Below, piece after piece: positions 24,388-37,500 of a DNA stretch of 64,000 bases. The notes under the pieces are model-generated. The model was not told the DNA's origin and made no database searches. It was given only the letters and a program-made list of their open reading frames with translations. The DNA is taken from contig JAIGNY010004072.1 in NCBI GenBank assembly GCA_020152595.1, positions 1,922,501 to 1,986,500 on the forward strand, given 5' to 3'. Both the position numbers and the translations under genes were made by a program. Source of the stretch: Chiridota heheva (Eukaryota; Echinodermata; Holothuroidea; Apodida; Chiridotidae). Every line of letters starts with the position of its first letter. The first letter of the stretch is position 1.

Positions 24388-26639
24388 TGAAAAATATTTG
24401 CGTCTTTTTTCTGAAAAACACCTAATTCTTTGTGAGAAGCTGCTGTGCTGCTGTGAGTACGATTTAATTGATGATATTGTGTTTAAAACAATGTTAGTGA
24501 GCTCCATAAATAATAATATATTCCCAACATCTTTAAATCATATTCAGTAGTTAACCTTTACGTGAAGGGGATGAAACATGTATTCACAGGAGACGTATTA
24601 AGTAGTTAGGAAGCTACTTAACTCTTCTGCTGCCCGTGCGATGCTTATATAAGTCTCGCTTTTTATTAAAGATACTGGACAAACTGTATATTCTCCTGGC
24701 GACACTGTTCAACTCTCGTCTATTTCAAGTGTCAAAAGTCTTATTTTATGCAGACATAAAATAAATGAGGAAACTTGCAAGATCCCGTTAGATTTTGTTG
24801 ATATGTTCCCTATTAGGAATGTTCAGAAAGTAAGTGATACTGATGTGAAACATTGCATTGCGTAAAATAATCATTTTTTTCTTTTCTTGCAACTTTAATT
24901 TTCGCAAATAGATATTGAATATCTCGCTCATTGTGGTTAGGATATCGACAATTTACTAAATATATATGATCTTTATTGTTATAACTTTACGGTATTATGT
25001 GAGAAAATGTAATCTTCATCAACGAAATGATCCATTTTCACAGTATAAACATTAGATAATATAAGCTACACCACATGTTATATTTTAATTACAAGAGCAA
25101 TTTCTTTTGAAAATATTAAGATTTCCTTCTTAATAGAATATGAAAAGAAATATATGGATCACGTCCGAAAGGATTAAAGCACTAAATTCAGTTGAAGACT
25201 GAGTGCAACTGGTGCTAGGGTACTTCTCAGACGAAGTGTTCTATAATGGAGCCAATCAGCTAATTTCCGCTGACGAGAAATGTGTCAGTATGGGATACAG
25301 TGAAGGTGAGAGAAAGAATGGAAGCTCCACCCACCGCCAAGGCTGTGACTATTAGTATTAGTAATAGTTAGTGATGTGAGAAACACTTATACAAAAATCA
25401 AATTTCGAGGTGAGTCGGTTAAATTGGCAAGTCAAAACAACCTCAACGTGGTAAAGTGCAAACACATACAGACGAATGTCAGGGGATATTATCTTTGAAT
25501 ATAATGGATATTCAACGTCAAATTACTCCCAGAGCAAAATTTTGTTAATAATTTAACAAAAAATAACCCTTATTTATAAGAGCAACAAAATATAACAACT
25601 GAGGAAATACTGACCATATTCTTATGCATTGTAGTAACCATTGACGCCAATGGGGACTTACAACCGTAGTCACCACAAGTTCTGAAAACAAAACATTTTG
25701 GAAGTACTGAAAACTTCTATGAGGGAGTGATCCAATGATATTCTGGAAATGGTTGACATATTTCTACTGAAAAAATATACAGCAGTGTACAGCGAATGTA
25801 ACTAAAAAGGAGATTTTTATAGCCTTTCTGTTAATATGAATAACGTTCCAAACTGACTGTTTATTTAAATATGAGAAATATAAGAGTATGCTAAATGTAG
25901 ATGCACTCAATATAGAGGGTAATGCGTAGTAATTCATAGTGCAGGTGCGTCACATAATTGTTGGTCAGTGAGCTTAAATGAACTTTTATTATTCAGTAAA
26001 TATACGTGTCTTTAAAGGGAAAGTCAGGCAGTTTCACAGTTGTATTCACACCAGGTTTGAATTATCAAATTGTAAATTTGAAAAAGTAACCACTGAAAGT
26101 TAAAGTTTGTAATTTCGCTTGGTAATTCTAGTAGTTATCAGTAAGTTACCAGCTTCAAGTATATATTTTGAATATCGCTCCCTTTTAACTACAGTCATAA
26201 AAGTAAAGAAACAAACGACACCAAAACACGTTTAATGTTTCCAATGTATGAACATTACCAGCTTATATTTACGCAATGCATTATTGTTGTCAGTGTATTT
26301 TACGTTTCTATGAGAATTCATTAGAATGATAAGAAAGCTGGAAAAAGTTACGCATGCATGTTGAATAATGGTATCATAGACTTCGTTCCATGACCTACTT
26401 CTCATAAACAGAATACATTTTTCATGTTTGTTTGTTTGTTTATTGTAATTGATTTCCATCATGCATGTCAGCAGTCAGTACATCAAAAACTAAAATGATA
26501 GACAATATACAAATAGTAAACAAAATGAATAGAAGTGTTATAGACATTTGCAATTCAAAACAATATGAATGGAAAAGGAGAGAGAAGTTTAAAAATGAAC
26601 TTATGTGATTTTCTTCCCTCTTAAAATAATACATTCAAA
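24388..26639. promoter_or_regulatory. Shared upstream region of the head-to-head EMI genes (part)
   Basis: The 3.9-kb gap between the first coding exons at 24,387 and about 28,348 must hold the promoters of both genes. AT-rich sequence with no clear CpG island, TATA box or repeat was noted in this part. The frames at 26,232-26,634 (minus) are featureless. The rest of the gap is occupied by a LINE remnant. The regulatory role is inferred from position only. Confidence 0.3.
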
Positions 26640-27830
26640 TACTTAACAGAGCAATAAATACACATCAGCCTATCCAATAAAGATACATGCATGAAATTCA
26701 GTAAAATTACAGTAATTTGTATTTTTCAAATATTTAAAATTTAAATCTCCTCTTAAATATATGTACACTTTTAAACTTTTTAGATTCCAATTAAGCAGAT
26801 ACCATATTTTAACCCCATGAACTGAAACACGCATAGTTTTATGTAGTTCGCACATAAACTTGTTGAAAATTGTCCCTTTGACGTGTTTCTAGATATACCC
26901 ATTTTTCAGTATATAATTCTTGCAAATTTGAAGGTAATAAATTGTTTTTGGCGTGAAACAAAATCAGGCAGTCTTATAATTGACAAGATCATCTAATTTC
27001 AGAGCTTTCATATCAATAAAAAATGAATTTGTATGAGTGTTGAACTTTGCTTTGTAAAACATTCTTATTGCTTTCTTTTCAATGACAAAAATTGGATGAA
27101 TATTGCTTTGATAGGTGTTACCCCAAACCTCCAGACAACAACCAATGTAAGGAAAACCTAAAGAATTGTAAAGAAGTTTCATAGACTTCACTGCTAATAC
27201 CTCTTTTAAAATTTAATATTTCTTTCAGATTATACATTACCGCAAGACTTTTACCAACTCTAGATTTTACATTTTTGATATGTTCCTTCCAGTTTAATTC
27301 AAATTTCGTGTTAAATACTCTTTCAATCACATATTCATCAAATTTTATAATGATAGTGTACTCACAATGCCTTTTTGAAAATAACATAACATTTTTGTTA
27401 TCTATATCTAAAGATAATTTATTGACCATAAACCATACTTTGAAATATTTTAACACCTTAGAACACATGCACTCAAATGATCAATATCATAATCTGTACA
27501 TAAAATAGTAGTGGCATCTGCAAAGAGGACAAATTTGACAATATCAGAAACACAACATATATCACAGATGTATGAAATAAAAAGCTTGGGTCCCAGAATC
27601 GATCGTTGAGGAACACCACATTTGATATCTCAAAAATCTAAGGAACATTAATTAATTTGTACATATTGCTGTCTGTTTAAAAGACAATTTGAAATCCAAT
27701 TGTTTACTACTCGTATACCATAACATTCTAATTTTTTAGAAGCAATTCGTGGTTAATTGTATCAAAAGCTTTCTTGAGGTCTTTAAAGACCCAAATTGCA
27801 TGCAATTTATGTATTTCAGTATATCGGTTT
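26640..27830 (-). mobile_element. Non-LTR retrotransposon (CR1/Jockey-like) 3' half, remnant
   Basis: Minus-strand pieces follow LINE order: KAFDTINHELLL (near 27,760), CGVPQRSILGPKLF (near 27,600), then the active site as VLFADATTILC (near 27,530), with FADA in place of FADD. Next come VIERVFNTKFELNWKEHI and a C-terminal part with CCLEVWGNTYQSNIHPIF, IEKKAIRMFYKAKFN and VSVHGVKIWYLLNWNLKSL (to about 26,760). This is the typical thumb and tail of CR1/Jockey-type elements. Frame breaks and the lost aspartate make it inactive. It lies in the space between the two EMI genes. Confidence 0.75.
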
Positions 27831-28347
27831 TTTAAGCTCCATGTAACATATACTTTTTCGTAGATTCAGGAAGCGATGCTTTGGTGTCATATTTGACAAC
27901 AGAAAAAAAAAAAACTACTAATCATATCAATAAAAAGATGAATCCAACAAATGCATAACCATTAATACAAAATGTCGCATTCTTAATTTTTTTCGTCAAC
28001 TCACCATTGATTAAGTCAATTTGTATCGCCCTTTGCCTGCATCACTTGATGATGGCTTATCTCAATTACCAATATCCAGTCAGCTCAAGGGTAGAGAATG
28101 ATTCAGCGTCTTCAATATGAAGGAAATAACTTAATAGTAGGTTTGCGGTTCCTCGGTCAAGGGTTAATAAGAATTCACACAATTCATTCCGAGTGATAAT
28201 TTGGCATTTCTCAAAACAACAATACTTTATGAGTTATATCCTTATTTTCAATAAAGATTATTTCCTTACAACTACTATCTTAAAGGTATAATGGAGAGGA
28301 CTGTAGGAACAACCGTTACATATATAGATACACGTGAAAGCAAAACG

Positions 28348-28502
28348 ATGAGCCTCATGTTACTTGTAATGGAAAGAATTTATCTGGTGAAAATTGTATT
28401 TGTTGTTTTTGAGATTTGCAGTTGTTCTCAGAATCATGGACAATATAAGGCGAATGGTGATCTGAAGCCGAATGGAACACATGTCTGCAGTTATCAAAGA
28501 AG
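28348..28502 (+). CDS. EMI gene B exon 1: signal peptide and first EMI cysteine
   Basis: A hydrophobic N-terminus (MERIYLVKIVFVVFEICSCS) precedes NGTHVCSYQR, which supplies the first EMI cysteine as GENMC does in the facing gene. In-frame ATGs lie at 28,291, 28,348, 28,357 and 28,369. The last three all give a plausible signal peptide; 28,348 is chosen as the first of them. The donor GTAGTA is weak but the phase (2) equals that of gene A exon 1. Confidence 0.6.
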
Positions 28503-31500
28503 GTAGTACATCCGTTTCACTGACATTTCATTGTCGTGAACAGGATGTAAAATTTGTTTGGATGTAAAATTGTTCACAATATTACTAGTCATCGTTTACA
28601 TACATTTTAATTAACAATAACTTAAGTGCTATTATGTATGCGATCTCTTTATGTGTTGTTAGTCTCGTCGAGTTGTCACAAATAGTCTCATAATCACAAA
28701 CTTTGTTTGTACATTTTCCTAATAACATAATCATTCATATGATATTAAGCTATTTAAAAGGCACACGCCTTGGTATCGAACTAAAAGCGAGTTAAATCGT
28801 GAACATCATGTATGTATTTCTGATAGTACCTTATTTCATAAAAAAATATCAACATAAGAAAGATAGCGGTCAAAAGTAATTTTGCTGACCTGATGTTTTG
28901 AATGATTATTAATTTGAGTGATTTGTAGTAAGATTCGTTCTAGCAATTTGAGCACCGAAGAGCCAAGCGGGTATAGTTTATTCTGCCTTAAGTACTAATC
29001 AGCTGATATGGACAAACAAGCCATTTTGGTAAATTGTTAATAAATGACAAAGCAACAGTATTACTATTTTCACCTCATGCAAGCTGTGCTTTGAAACTGT
29101 TAAACTACCATACAGCAAGCAAAAATCAAACAAACCGGCACAGACAGAAAACAAAGTTCTTCTCCATGAAATTTTTGTCAGCTTGTTAAACTAACCGAAA
29201 ATTGTTTTGTCGGGTGACCAAAATTTAAACCCCAAACCCATATAAGAGCAATCACGTACAGGCTGACAGGTAAGGTGCCACAGATTGTATGACAGAAAAC
29301 ATGTCCTTATCTGCACCCGTTTGGGAAATTGATAATGCAACATTGCGAAATTGTATGCGTTTGCAAACTAGGAAGCACAAATATGTTTTCATGGTTTTGT
29401 TCAAATTTAGAATCACGCAGTATAGAATTATCAGGGCCGAATCATTTACTGCGTCAGGTGAACCGACAACACCGAGAACCGACTTGGTAGAGTGGAGCGA
29501 AAGGTAAGTTCACTCATATATAATATGATAACTAATAAGAGGTCGATCCACGTAGACGTGCCTCTTCTCTGATATCTATTCAATGAATGTTTGATCTCCT
29601 TAATATGATCTATTTCTTGTGAAAGAAACTTAAATCACGATTTATATTCTCCTTTGACGAGCAGTCGGTAAACAAAGAGAAGGGATGGGCTTTGCACATA
29701 GAAACGAAAGCTTCAATATCAAATGCAATGTTAAATGATACCCAATACTACATAATGTAAAAATAATGTCATCACTTGAATTGTATTGAGGAAATAGGAG
29801 TTGGGTGCAAGAAGTAAACATTTCAAATCTTAACTTAACTCTACTCTGAGAGATACATGTCTGGTATTTGGGCAAGGTTTCAATTAGTGTTGGTCACAAA
29901 TCTATTTCAAGAAAGAATCTTGCATCCTCTTCTTCCTCTGTGTCCTTCTCAATCAATTTCCCATAATACTAATCATGCTGGCAACAGGTATTTCGTCCAT
30001 TAAGTCTTAAGATCTATCTTTTAATAAGCAAACACTGTTCATAACTCTAGAGAATCATGTTAGCGCCAACTTGTTTTGCCGGCATTGTGACAATGTAAGT
30101 TTTGAAAGTGGCGCCGTCGTTGTTATTAGCATTCTGGGTGATGTTGTCGTTAATTAAAGTGATGTACATAAAATGACGTTGCTTCTACTGTTGTTCTGGT
30201 ATAAGTTATTAATAAATTTATATTGTAGCAAGCAACTATTCAATTTGTGATGTTTTTTTTTTACCAGTTTTAGTCAATGCTAGTTTATGCTTTGATAATG
30301 CAGTAGATGTGGCTAATGGGATCTCCGCGTATTATCGATGCTCACTTATAGGGTCTTTGAGGTGTTCTTGTGGTTCAGATGGCAAATTGTCGAAACAAGT
30401 CCTTAAATTGTTGTTGATTCCTGTTTGTTCGATGTTGTTAAACGTGCCCTTGTTGATGCTACTTTTGTATAAATACTACTTTTAGATACTTTGGTAAATG
30501 TGAATCTATCGGGAAAGAGTGGGAGAAAAGGGGGGGGTGGGGATGAGCTATGCCCTGACGTCAGTTTCCTAATGTTGTACTCGATATTTTTGGTGCAATT
30601 GGTGAGGTTGGTAAATTTCTCAAATGTATGCTATGGATTATCTCAAAAATAAAACTCACAAACTCCACTCTTCTTTTTCCAAAATACCTAAGAACAAGTT
30701 CTGAAGATACCCTCCCAATGTCGAAAGCCAAATAAAGCTGCTGGATTTTATCATTTTAAACCCTCTATTATCATGAAGAAGATAATACATTTAATTGTAT
30801 CCCTTTTAAGGTGTACCTACGTTTCCCTTCCAAATGGTATTGTTCCTGACAAAATAAAAACTGCAAAAGCTATCCTGTAAACTGTAAAAAGGGTGATCCT
30901 AAATTTTATGGTATTGATCGCCCTATTTCTTTTCTTTCATGTGTTTCTAAGGTAATAGAAGGGATTGTGTATAATAGAGTTTATGATTTTTAAATAAGCA
31001 AGATATATTTTTTGATGGTCAGTATGGTTTCTGTCAAAGTATTTCCACAGAATTAGTTCTTTCTGATGCAATTCATAAGTTAACAAAACTTACATCCATA
31101 GGATATTTTCTTGATTTATCAAAGGCCTTCAATACAATTGATCACTATATGTGTACTTTAAGTTGTCCCCCATTATGAAATAAGACCTGTTTATCTTGGT
31201 TTTGTAGCTACTTGTCTAATAGAACGCAGTTCACGTATTTTGATCATAAATTTTCTGATGGCCAAGCTATACATTCAATGTGGTGTTCCGCAACGATCAA
31301 TTTTACGTCCGCTCCTTCTGATCATTTACCAGTTTATGTTAACGATATAAGTCAAGTATCATCTAATTCTTTACTTGTTTTTTCGCAAATACTTATATAT
31401 TTTTTCTGGTGACAATCTTTATAATCTACAACAGTTAGATTGTAATGAGCTTGATCACTTTTACAACTGATTTACCGCTAGCAAATTATCCCTTAATAAT

Positions 31501-34500
31501 GATAAAACCAAGTATGTAATATTTAGTACTAGTGAAGCTTACTATGATTTTGAAATTCATTTTAAAGGGAAACCTCTTGTTCGTACTAATAATTTTAGGT
31601 TTTTAGGTGTGATTATCGATTCAAAACTGTAATGGCATGACCACATAAGATTTTATATCAACTAATGCTTCAGAAGGTGTCGGTATATTATCTAGGCTTA
31701 ATCATATTTTACTTAAACATGTTATTCGCTGTATCTATTTAAGTGTAGCATTGCCACTTTTCTCATATTGGTTAACAATTTGGTCTGCATGTAGTAAATC
31801 TAACATGAATAAATTAATAGTCTTAAAACAACGTGCAATTCATCACATTAACAATTCTGGTATTTATGATCACAAAAGTTCTTTGTTTTCATCCCTTCAA
31901 AACTGCCAGATCTAATTAGCCCTAACAATGCTATTTTCACTTTTAAATGTTTTATGGTAGCTTACCCAACTATTTTGAATCGTCCTTTACTGAAAACAAC
32001 TAAATACACGCCTACAATACAAGACAGCGTGATATCATACAATCTTTTCCATGTCGTAACAATGCCGAATTAAGTAACGTAAGGAATCATGCAGTTTAGC
32101 ATTGGAATTCTTTAGCTCTTGAAACAAAATTATAAAAACAATTATTCAATTCAGAAAAGAAAAAAAAAAGCACATCTTAAGACACACTTTATCCACGTCT
32201 GTTGATATTCTTGTATTGTTATGTGTTAAAGAATTGTCTTTTTTCAAGGTGGCGGTGGGGTGGAACTCAGTGGAGGGTTCGAATATTATATCATATGATA
32301 TTGTCCCCTTTTCATGTAAAGTATTTATTATCCACTTTGATAGTCTGCTGTACACAAAAAAGTTCTCTAGCAAGCATACCAGACAATGTTACAATTTCCT
32401 CTCAATGTCTATTTCAAGTTTTCTCACAACACTGCCTCTCTCTTACAAAATCCTCTCTCCAGTTCCTTCTTACTGACTGCCTGAATTTTTCAATCTCCAC
32501 CCCTTCTACCATCTAATCAATAACACATTATAAAAGTCCTTTAACAATTCCTGCTTTCATCTAAGGGAGGATGGCCACCTAGTATAAGGGGATTAAAGTC
32601 TTACATGGAATTCTACTTTGACTCCCAGCTTTCACTGTAAGAAAATTGTATAAGTAGATCCCAGTGGTAAGCATACTCATCACTGTACACAAAAGCTTTT
32701 ACCCAGCTCTCTATACATGGACAAGTCGACGATCTAGGGGGAGCTTTACAACATTCACGGATGGTGGGTGGGTCGGTTAGGGGTGGGATCAGAGTATGAG
32801 TTTGTTTGCTCTCTATTTTTGCTTAGGGACAAGTATATACCCATTGTAAATTAAGTCCTATTATTTTAACATTAAGAGTGAATGCTCTACCAGTCTACAA
32901 ATTAGCCATAAAGGCTTTTTAGAGCACTTGCTTTCACAACTATATTGTATTTTTGTTATCATTCATTGAATGTTGTGATGCAACAAATAAGTATATGAAA
33001 AGGAATAATGTACAATGTTCGTGTACTAGGTCTCAACACAAGATAGTTCATTAAGACTTCAAACGGTAATTTTACCTTCTTAATCATCTTTGATCTGTTA
33101 AAATTGGGTTTTGTTATTAATTGTCGATTGTAATTATAATGAGAGAAATATTTTGAGAGAGTACCAGATCATTCCAATTTTTATGTTACGCCCACTTTAG
33201 CTCACACTACAGCCCACAACCTGATCACCTGCGTCGCGAGGATTACCTTGTTGGAATCTACTCATCGGTTATAAAGCTTTATGACTGCTGTGAAGGATGG
33301 GCTCGGAATGGCACCTCTTGTTCAATACGTGAGTTGAATTTGCCAGTTTTTTCAAGTTAACAACACACAACCAGAAGCTGGAACAAATTATTGTGATTAG
33401 GGGAAGCGTGTCACTTGGATGGGAGGGGACAAACTAGCTGAACCCCCCCCCCCCTCCTTTTCATGAATCGACTGAAATTGGGCGTGTTTTACTCAGAACT
33501 AAACTAATTATCTACACAGAGGTCCTTATAACATTGCTTATATCTTCCTCCACTGTATATAATGCACTTTGTACAGTTTTTGCTTGTATCGATATCTGCT
33601 TGTGAAAAATAATGCTTGAGGATATCAGACCACTCAACTAATCCTTCAAAAATATAGTTCTCGACAGGGTGTAAGATGGTACCGTGTACAGAATGGTTGC
33701 GTTAGTTATTAGGATGTTATGACTAACACAACAATATTCTAACTTTTGATAAACGATGCATCAAAAGATAAAACGTTTACTATATAGATTGTTTGATATC
33801 GTCAGCTTACGTCATTATCATTTTCCCACGTTGCAGCTATCTGCGAGGAGGGCTGTAGCCGTGGATACTGTAAGGCTCCAGGAACGTGTGAATGCGACAC
33901 GGGATGGCAGGTATCAGTATTACTCCTTTCTTAAGAACATTTCTCCGATAAATTCACATGTTATCTGTATTAGTTTTATTTATATCATCTTAAACGGTTA
34001 AACTTTAGTCGATGTACATAAGGCACATAAATCATTTGTTTTACAGTGTTACAGTTATGCATGAATATAGACTTCAAAGAACGGTATCATATTCACAAAC
34101 TAGAATTGTCAGAAGGACAGCATGCTTGACTATTTGAAGCTATTATAGAGAATAGGCTCATTGAGGGAAGTATATGCAGAAATAGAGCTAGTAGGGCAGA
34201 TGATTTCAAATAACTTGAGCTTTGAAAAATGTAGGCCTACTTACATTTTCATTTACTTTAAATTTTTACATTTTAATACAAGCTTCAAAATATATTTGAG
34301 TTGCCCCAGATATGTTAAGACAAAAAAAGTTCAAGGTTACGACCTCAACCAGTAACTCAGAAAACATGTGGAAGCTAGCACTCTTTTGAACTAAAACACC
34401 TCTTTTAGTTCTAACTAATGAACACCAAAGAAAGGAAAGGCCCTGACTTGACAATGTCAACGAAAGATTCAAATACTACAAAGCATCCTTGTGGCGTGAT

Positions 34501-37500
34501 AAAATTATTTCTAGTCATTTACCTACCAAACTACCCTGTATTCATCTTAAGCCCTTCTTAAAAGCAGAAAACAGCTATAACATGGATCGTAATCCAATTT
34601 CCAATATAAGAAAATATGTGCGTTGTGTCAAGCAGCATGAAAAATGTGCAAGTGTAAAGCAACATAAAAGCAAAGTTATGGAAACAATATTGCTTAATGT
34701 ATGACAAGCTATACATTGCAAATGATACAAATCCCATCACCGCTAATAATACACCGTCCAGCCTGTCCAACATGCCATCCCAACCTGTCCCGAATGTCAT
34801 TCCACGCCTTATTGACTATTTACTACATGCAATCACACCTGAAAACCAGATCTGTCATTCCACCCAACCACAAGTCCTACATGCCAATCCACCCTGTCTA
34901 AGATGCTAACCCACCCTGTCCAACATACCATCCCATTTTCCGTCCCACATGCCACTCCACCCTGCCCTACATACAATTCCACCCTCATCCTAATTCATAC
35001 CACCATCATTCTACTTAATATTTCACTTATTGTTTGATTTCTCTTCATACTCAATACACCCAATTTCAAATTCTATTGAGGCGAGGAACTTTTGTTTCGT
35101 TCTTTATTCATGGCAAGACAAACATTTTTATAGCTAATTATGTCAGAAATACCATTAACATAACAAAAAACTCTCCAAAACTTTGTTTATATTTCTTTTC
35201 ATACCTAATCTAAATCATTTTGAAGCGAGGAATCTATTTTTTTGCTTCTTCATTCATCCCAAGACTAATATATTAATTGCTATTCATGTCAGGAATGTAT
35301 CATTATAACAAACAAACTTATTCAAAAACATTAACAAAACAAACTCATGCAAACACTTTAACCAGACGCGGACGCCGACGCCAGGGTAGTAGAATAGCAC
35401 TCACTATTCTTCGAATAGTAGAGCTGGAAAAAAACAAAAACGAAAGGAAACGAAATATCGTAAAAGCAATGTCAGAAGAAAAAAAATCAAGTTGGCAACA
35501 ATCTTATCAGGAAATTATTCCTCATGATAAATACTTTTTTTCTCCAAAATATAGTTTAATTTCCTGTCAACATATTTTCAAGAAATATAACTGTAAGATT
35601 AGTATAAATGTTTGTTTTAGCTGATGGCGCAAATTTAGAATACAAGTATAAAGTGTCTGACTTTATACTGCGAAGTAACGTCTTTTCAACTAAAAGTGCA
35701 CATCCCGAGCATTTTTGTCATTAACAATTTAACAGCATTTAACAGCAATGCAAAAAACGTTTATAACAACAATTCCAAACTTTGATCAGTTCCGGTTGTT
35801 AACTTCTTATTAAAAATAAAGTAATGTTCGTCTCAACAGGGAAGAACATGCTCGATGCCTTGCCAGCATGACAGTGAGGAACCTGCCTGTAAGCAGATCT
35901 GTTCATGTTCTAAAGGGCCATGCGACTTCCAAACCAGGCGGTGCACTGTATGCCCGGCTGGTCGAATGGGAGCACAGTTAGTATTTTAGTTAAACTTCAG
36001 TTATCTTTACTTAAAGATGCGTATGATAATGACGACATATTTTTAAAGTTTACAGCTCATGTCCACTTTGTTTATTTTGTGAATTATTAATTTCATTTTG
36101 GTGAATGTATACCATATATGTGCCTGGATTTAGCAACAATCTGTAAACCGTATCCATTTTTACTTAGAGACATCGTGGGATTGTTTACAGTGTCTTTTCT
36201 GGCAGTTTTGCAACATAAGTGTCCGCTACTGGAAACATTAACAAATTTTACTTAAACCCTGTTGGGTGAATAAGCAAATACTTTGAAGGAACGAGAAATA
36301 TTGTGTACTTTTCCACTTCAAAGCACTCAATACAGCAATAGGGGGTACCGAATACAGACGTGAATGTAAATTGGTACTCGAGCCCAAAACCATGGATTAA
36401 GTTTAACTATAGTTGAAACATTTACTATAAGCCTTGATAATTAAACGAATAGGAATTTACAACAGATTGCACCAGTGACTTAATTGTTGTTATACGAGAA
36501 AGCCTAGCCAAGGTATCGACATAGGTCCGTTGCAAGTTGGCTTTACGTATCAGTCGGGCAAACTATGTCTTCAATTCTTCTTTGCTTTAACATGTTGCTT
36601 TTTATCCATCATGTTCTTAGCTTCATATTAATATTGTATAAACTATGTTAGGTTTTTAGTGCTTTGAAAATTTCTATAAAACTATAATATACCATTAAAT
36701 AACATTCATAAGATAATAAATCTCAACATATGACACAGCACCAACCTATTCTTGTACAAAAACTTCAATCTAGAATTTCCTACAGAAATTGTGACACCCA
36801 CCTGAGATTTCAATCAAATTTCATTTATTTTGTTTAAAGGAGACATAAAGTCTGATCTATTCCTTATTGCATCTGATAGAATTAAAACTAATACTACGAC
36901 CAAGTTACAAACCCGCAAGCAAAGCTTAATACTACTACTATGGGAGCCACCATTTTGATTTTAAAACATGCAGATAATGGAGTCATGAATCCAACAGGAT
37001 GTAAAAGTGCCTTATGTTTCTTTATAATCTATCTCAAGTTTTCTAACTTCTGAATTACTTTTTCTTTTGCAAAGATCAAGGACATTTTTGTGTAGGCCTA
37101 CACATGAAATTATCAAAACAACTAACTTTGCGTCACATCATTTTGGAATAAAAACTTTCACAAATATGATAAAGAAGTACATTATAATCCTTATGTCCCT
37201 GTTGAGGAAATTGTGGTCATCATGCACAAGATTTCAATACAGAATTGAATAAAATGGCAGCCTCCATGTGACTTCAAACATTAATATTTTGAGATACAAA
37301 TAATGTTTTCTCTTGCTGATTTTGGTAGTTGGTTTAGATATTATCTATCAAACGAAATAAGAATTGTACCAGACTTTATATCTCCTTTAAGTACATAAAA
37401 TGAAAAGCATTTCTCCCTTGCCCGTAATTTAAAGTTCAATAAAGCAACCTAACTTGAACACAAAGGTTATCTATTGCAATATCATGAATTTGCAAGTGTT

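Noticed and set aside
30068-30099. Candidate missing EMI exon with SANLFCRHCDN before GTAAGT
   Set aside because: The two cysteines are only two residues apart, the acceptor is weak and the phase does not fit the neighbours cleanly.
35277-35624. 115-codon lysine-rich frame in receptor intron 4
   Set aside because: No acceptor in phase, no motif, and composition matches the AT-rich intron.
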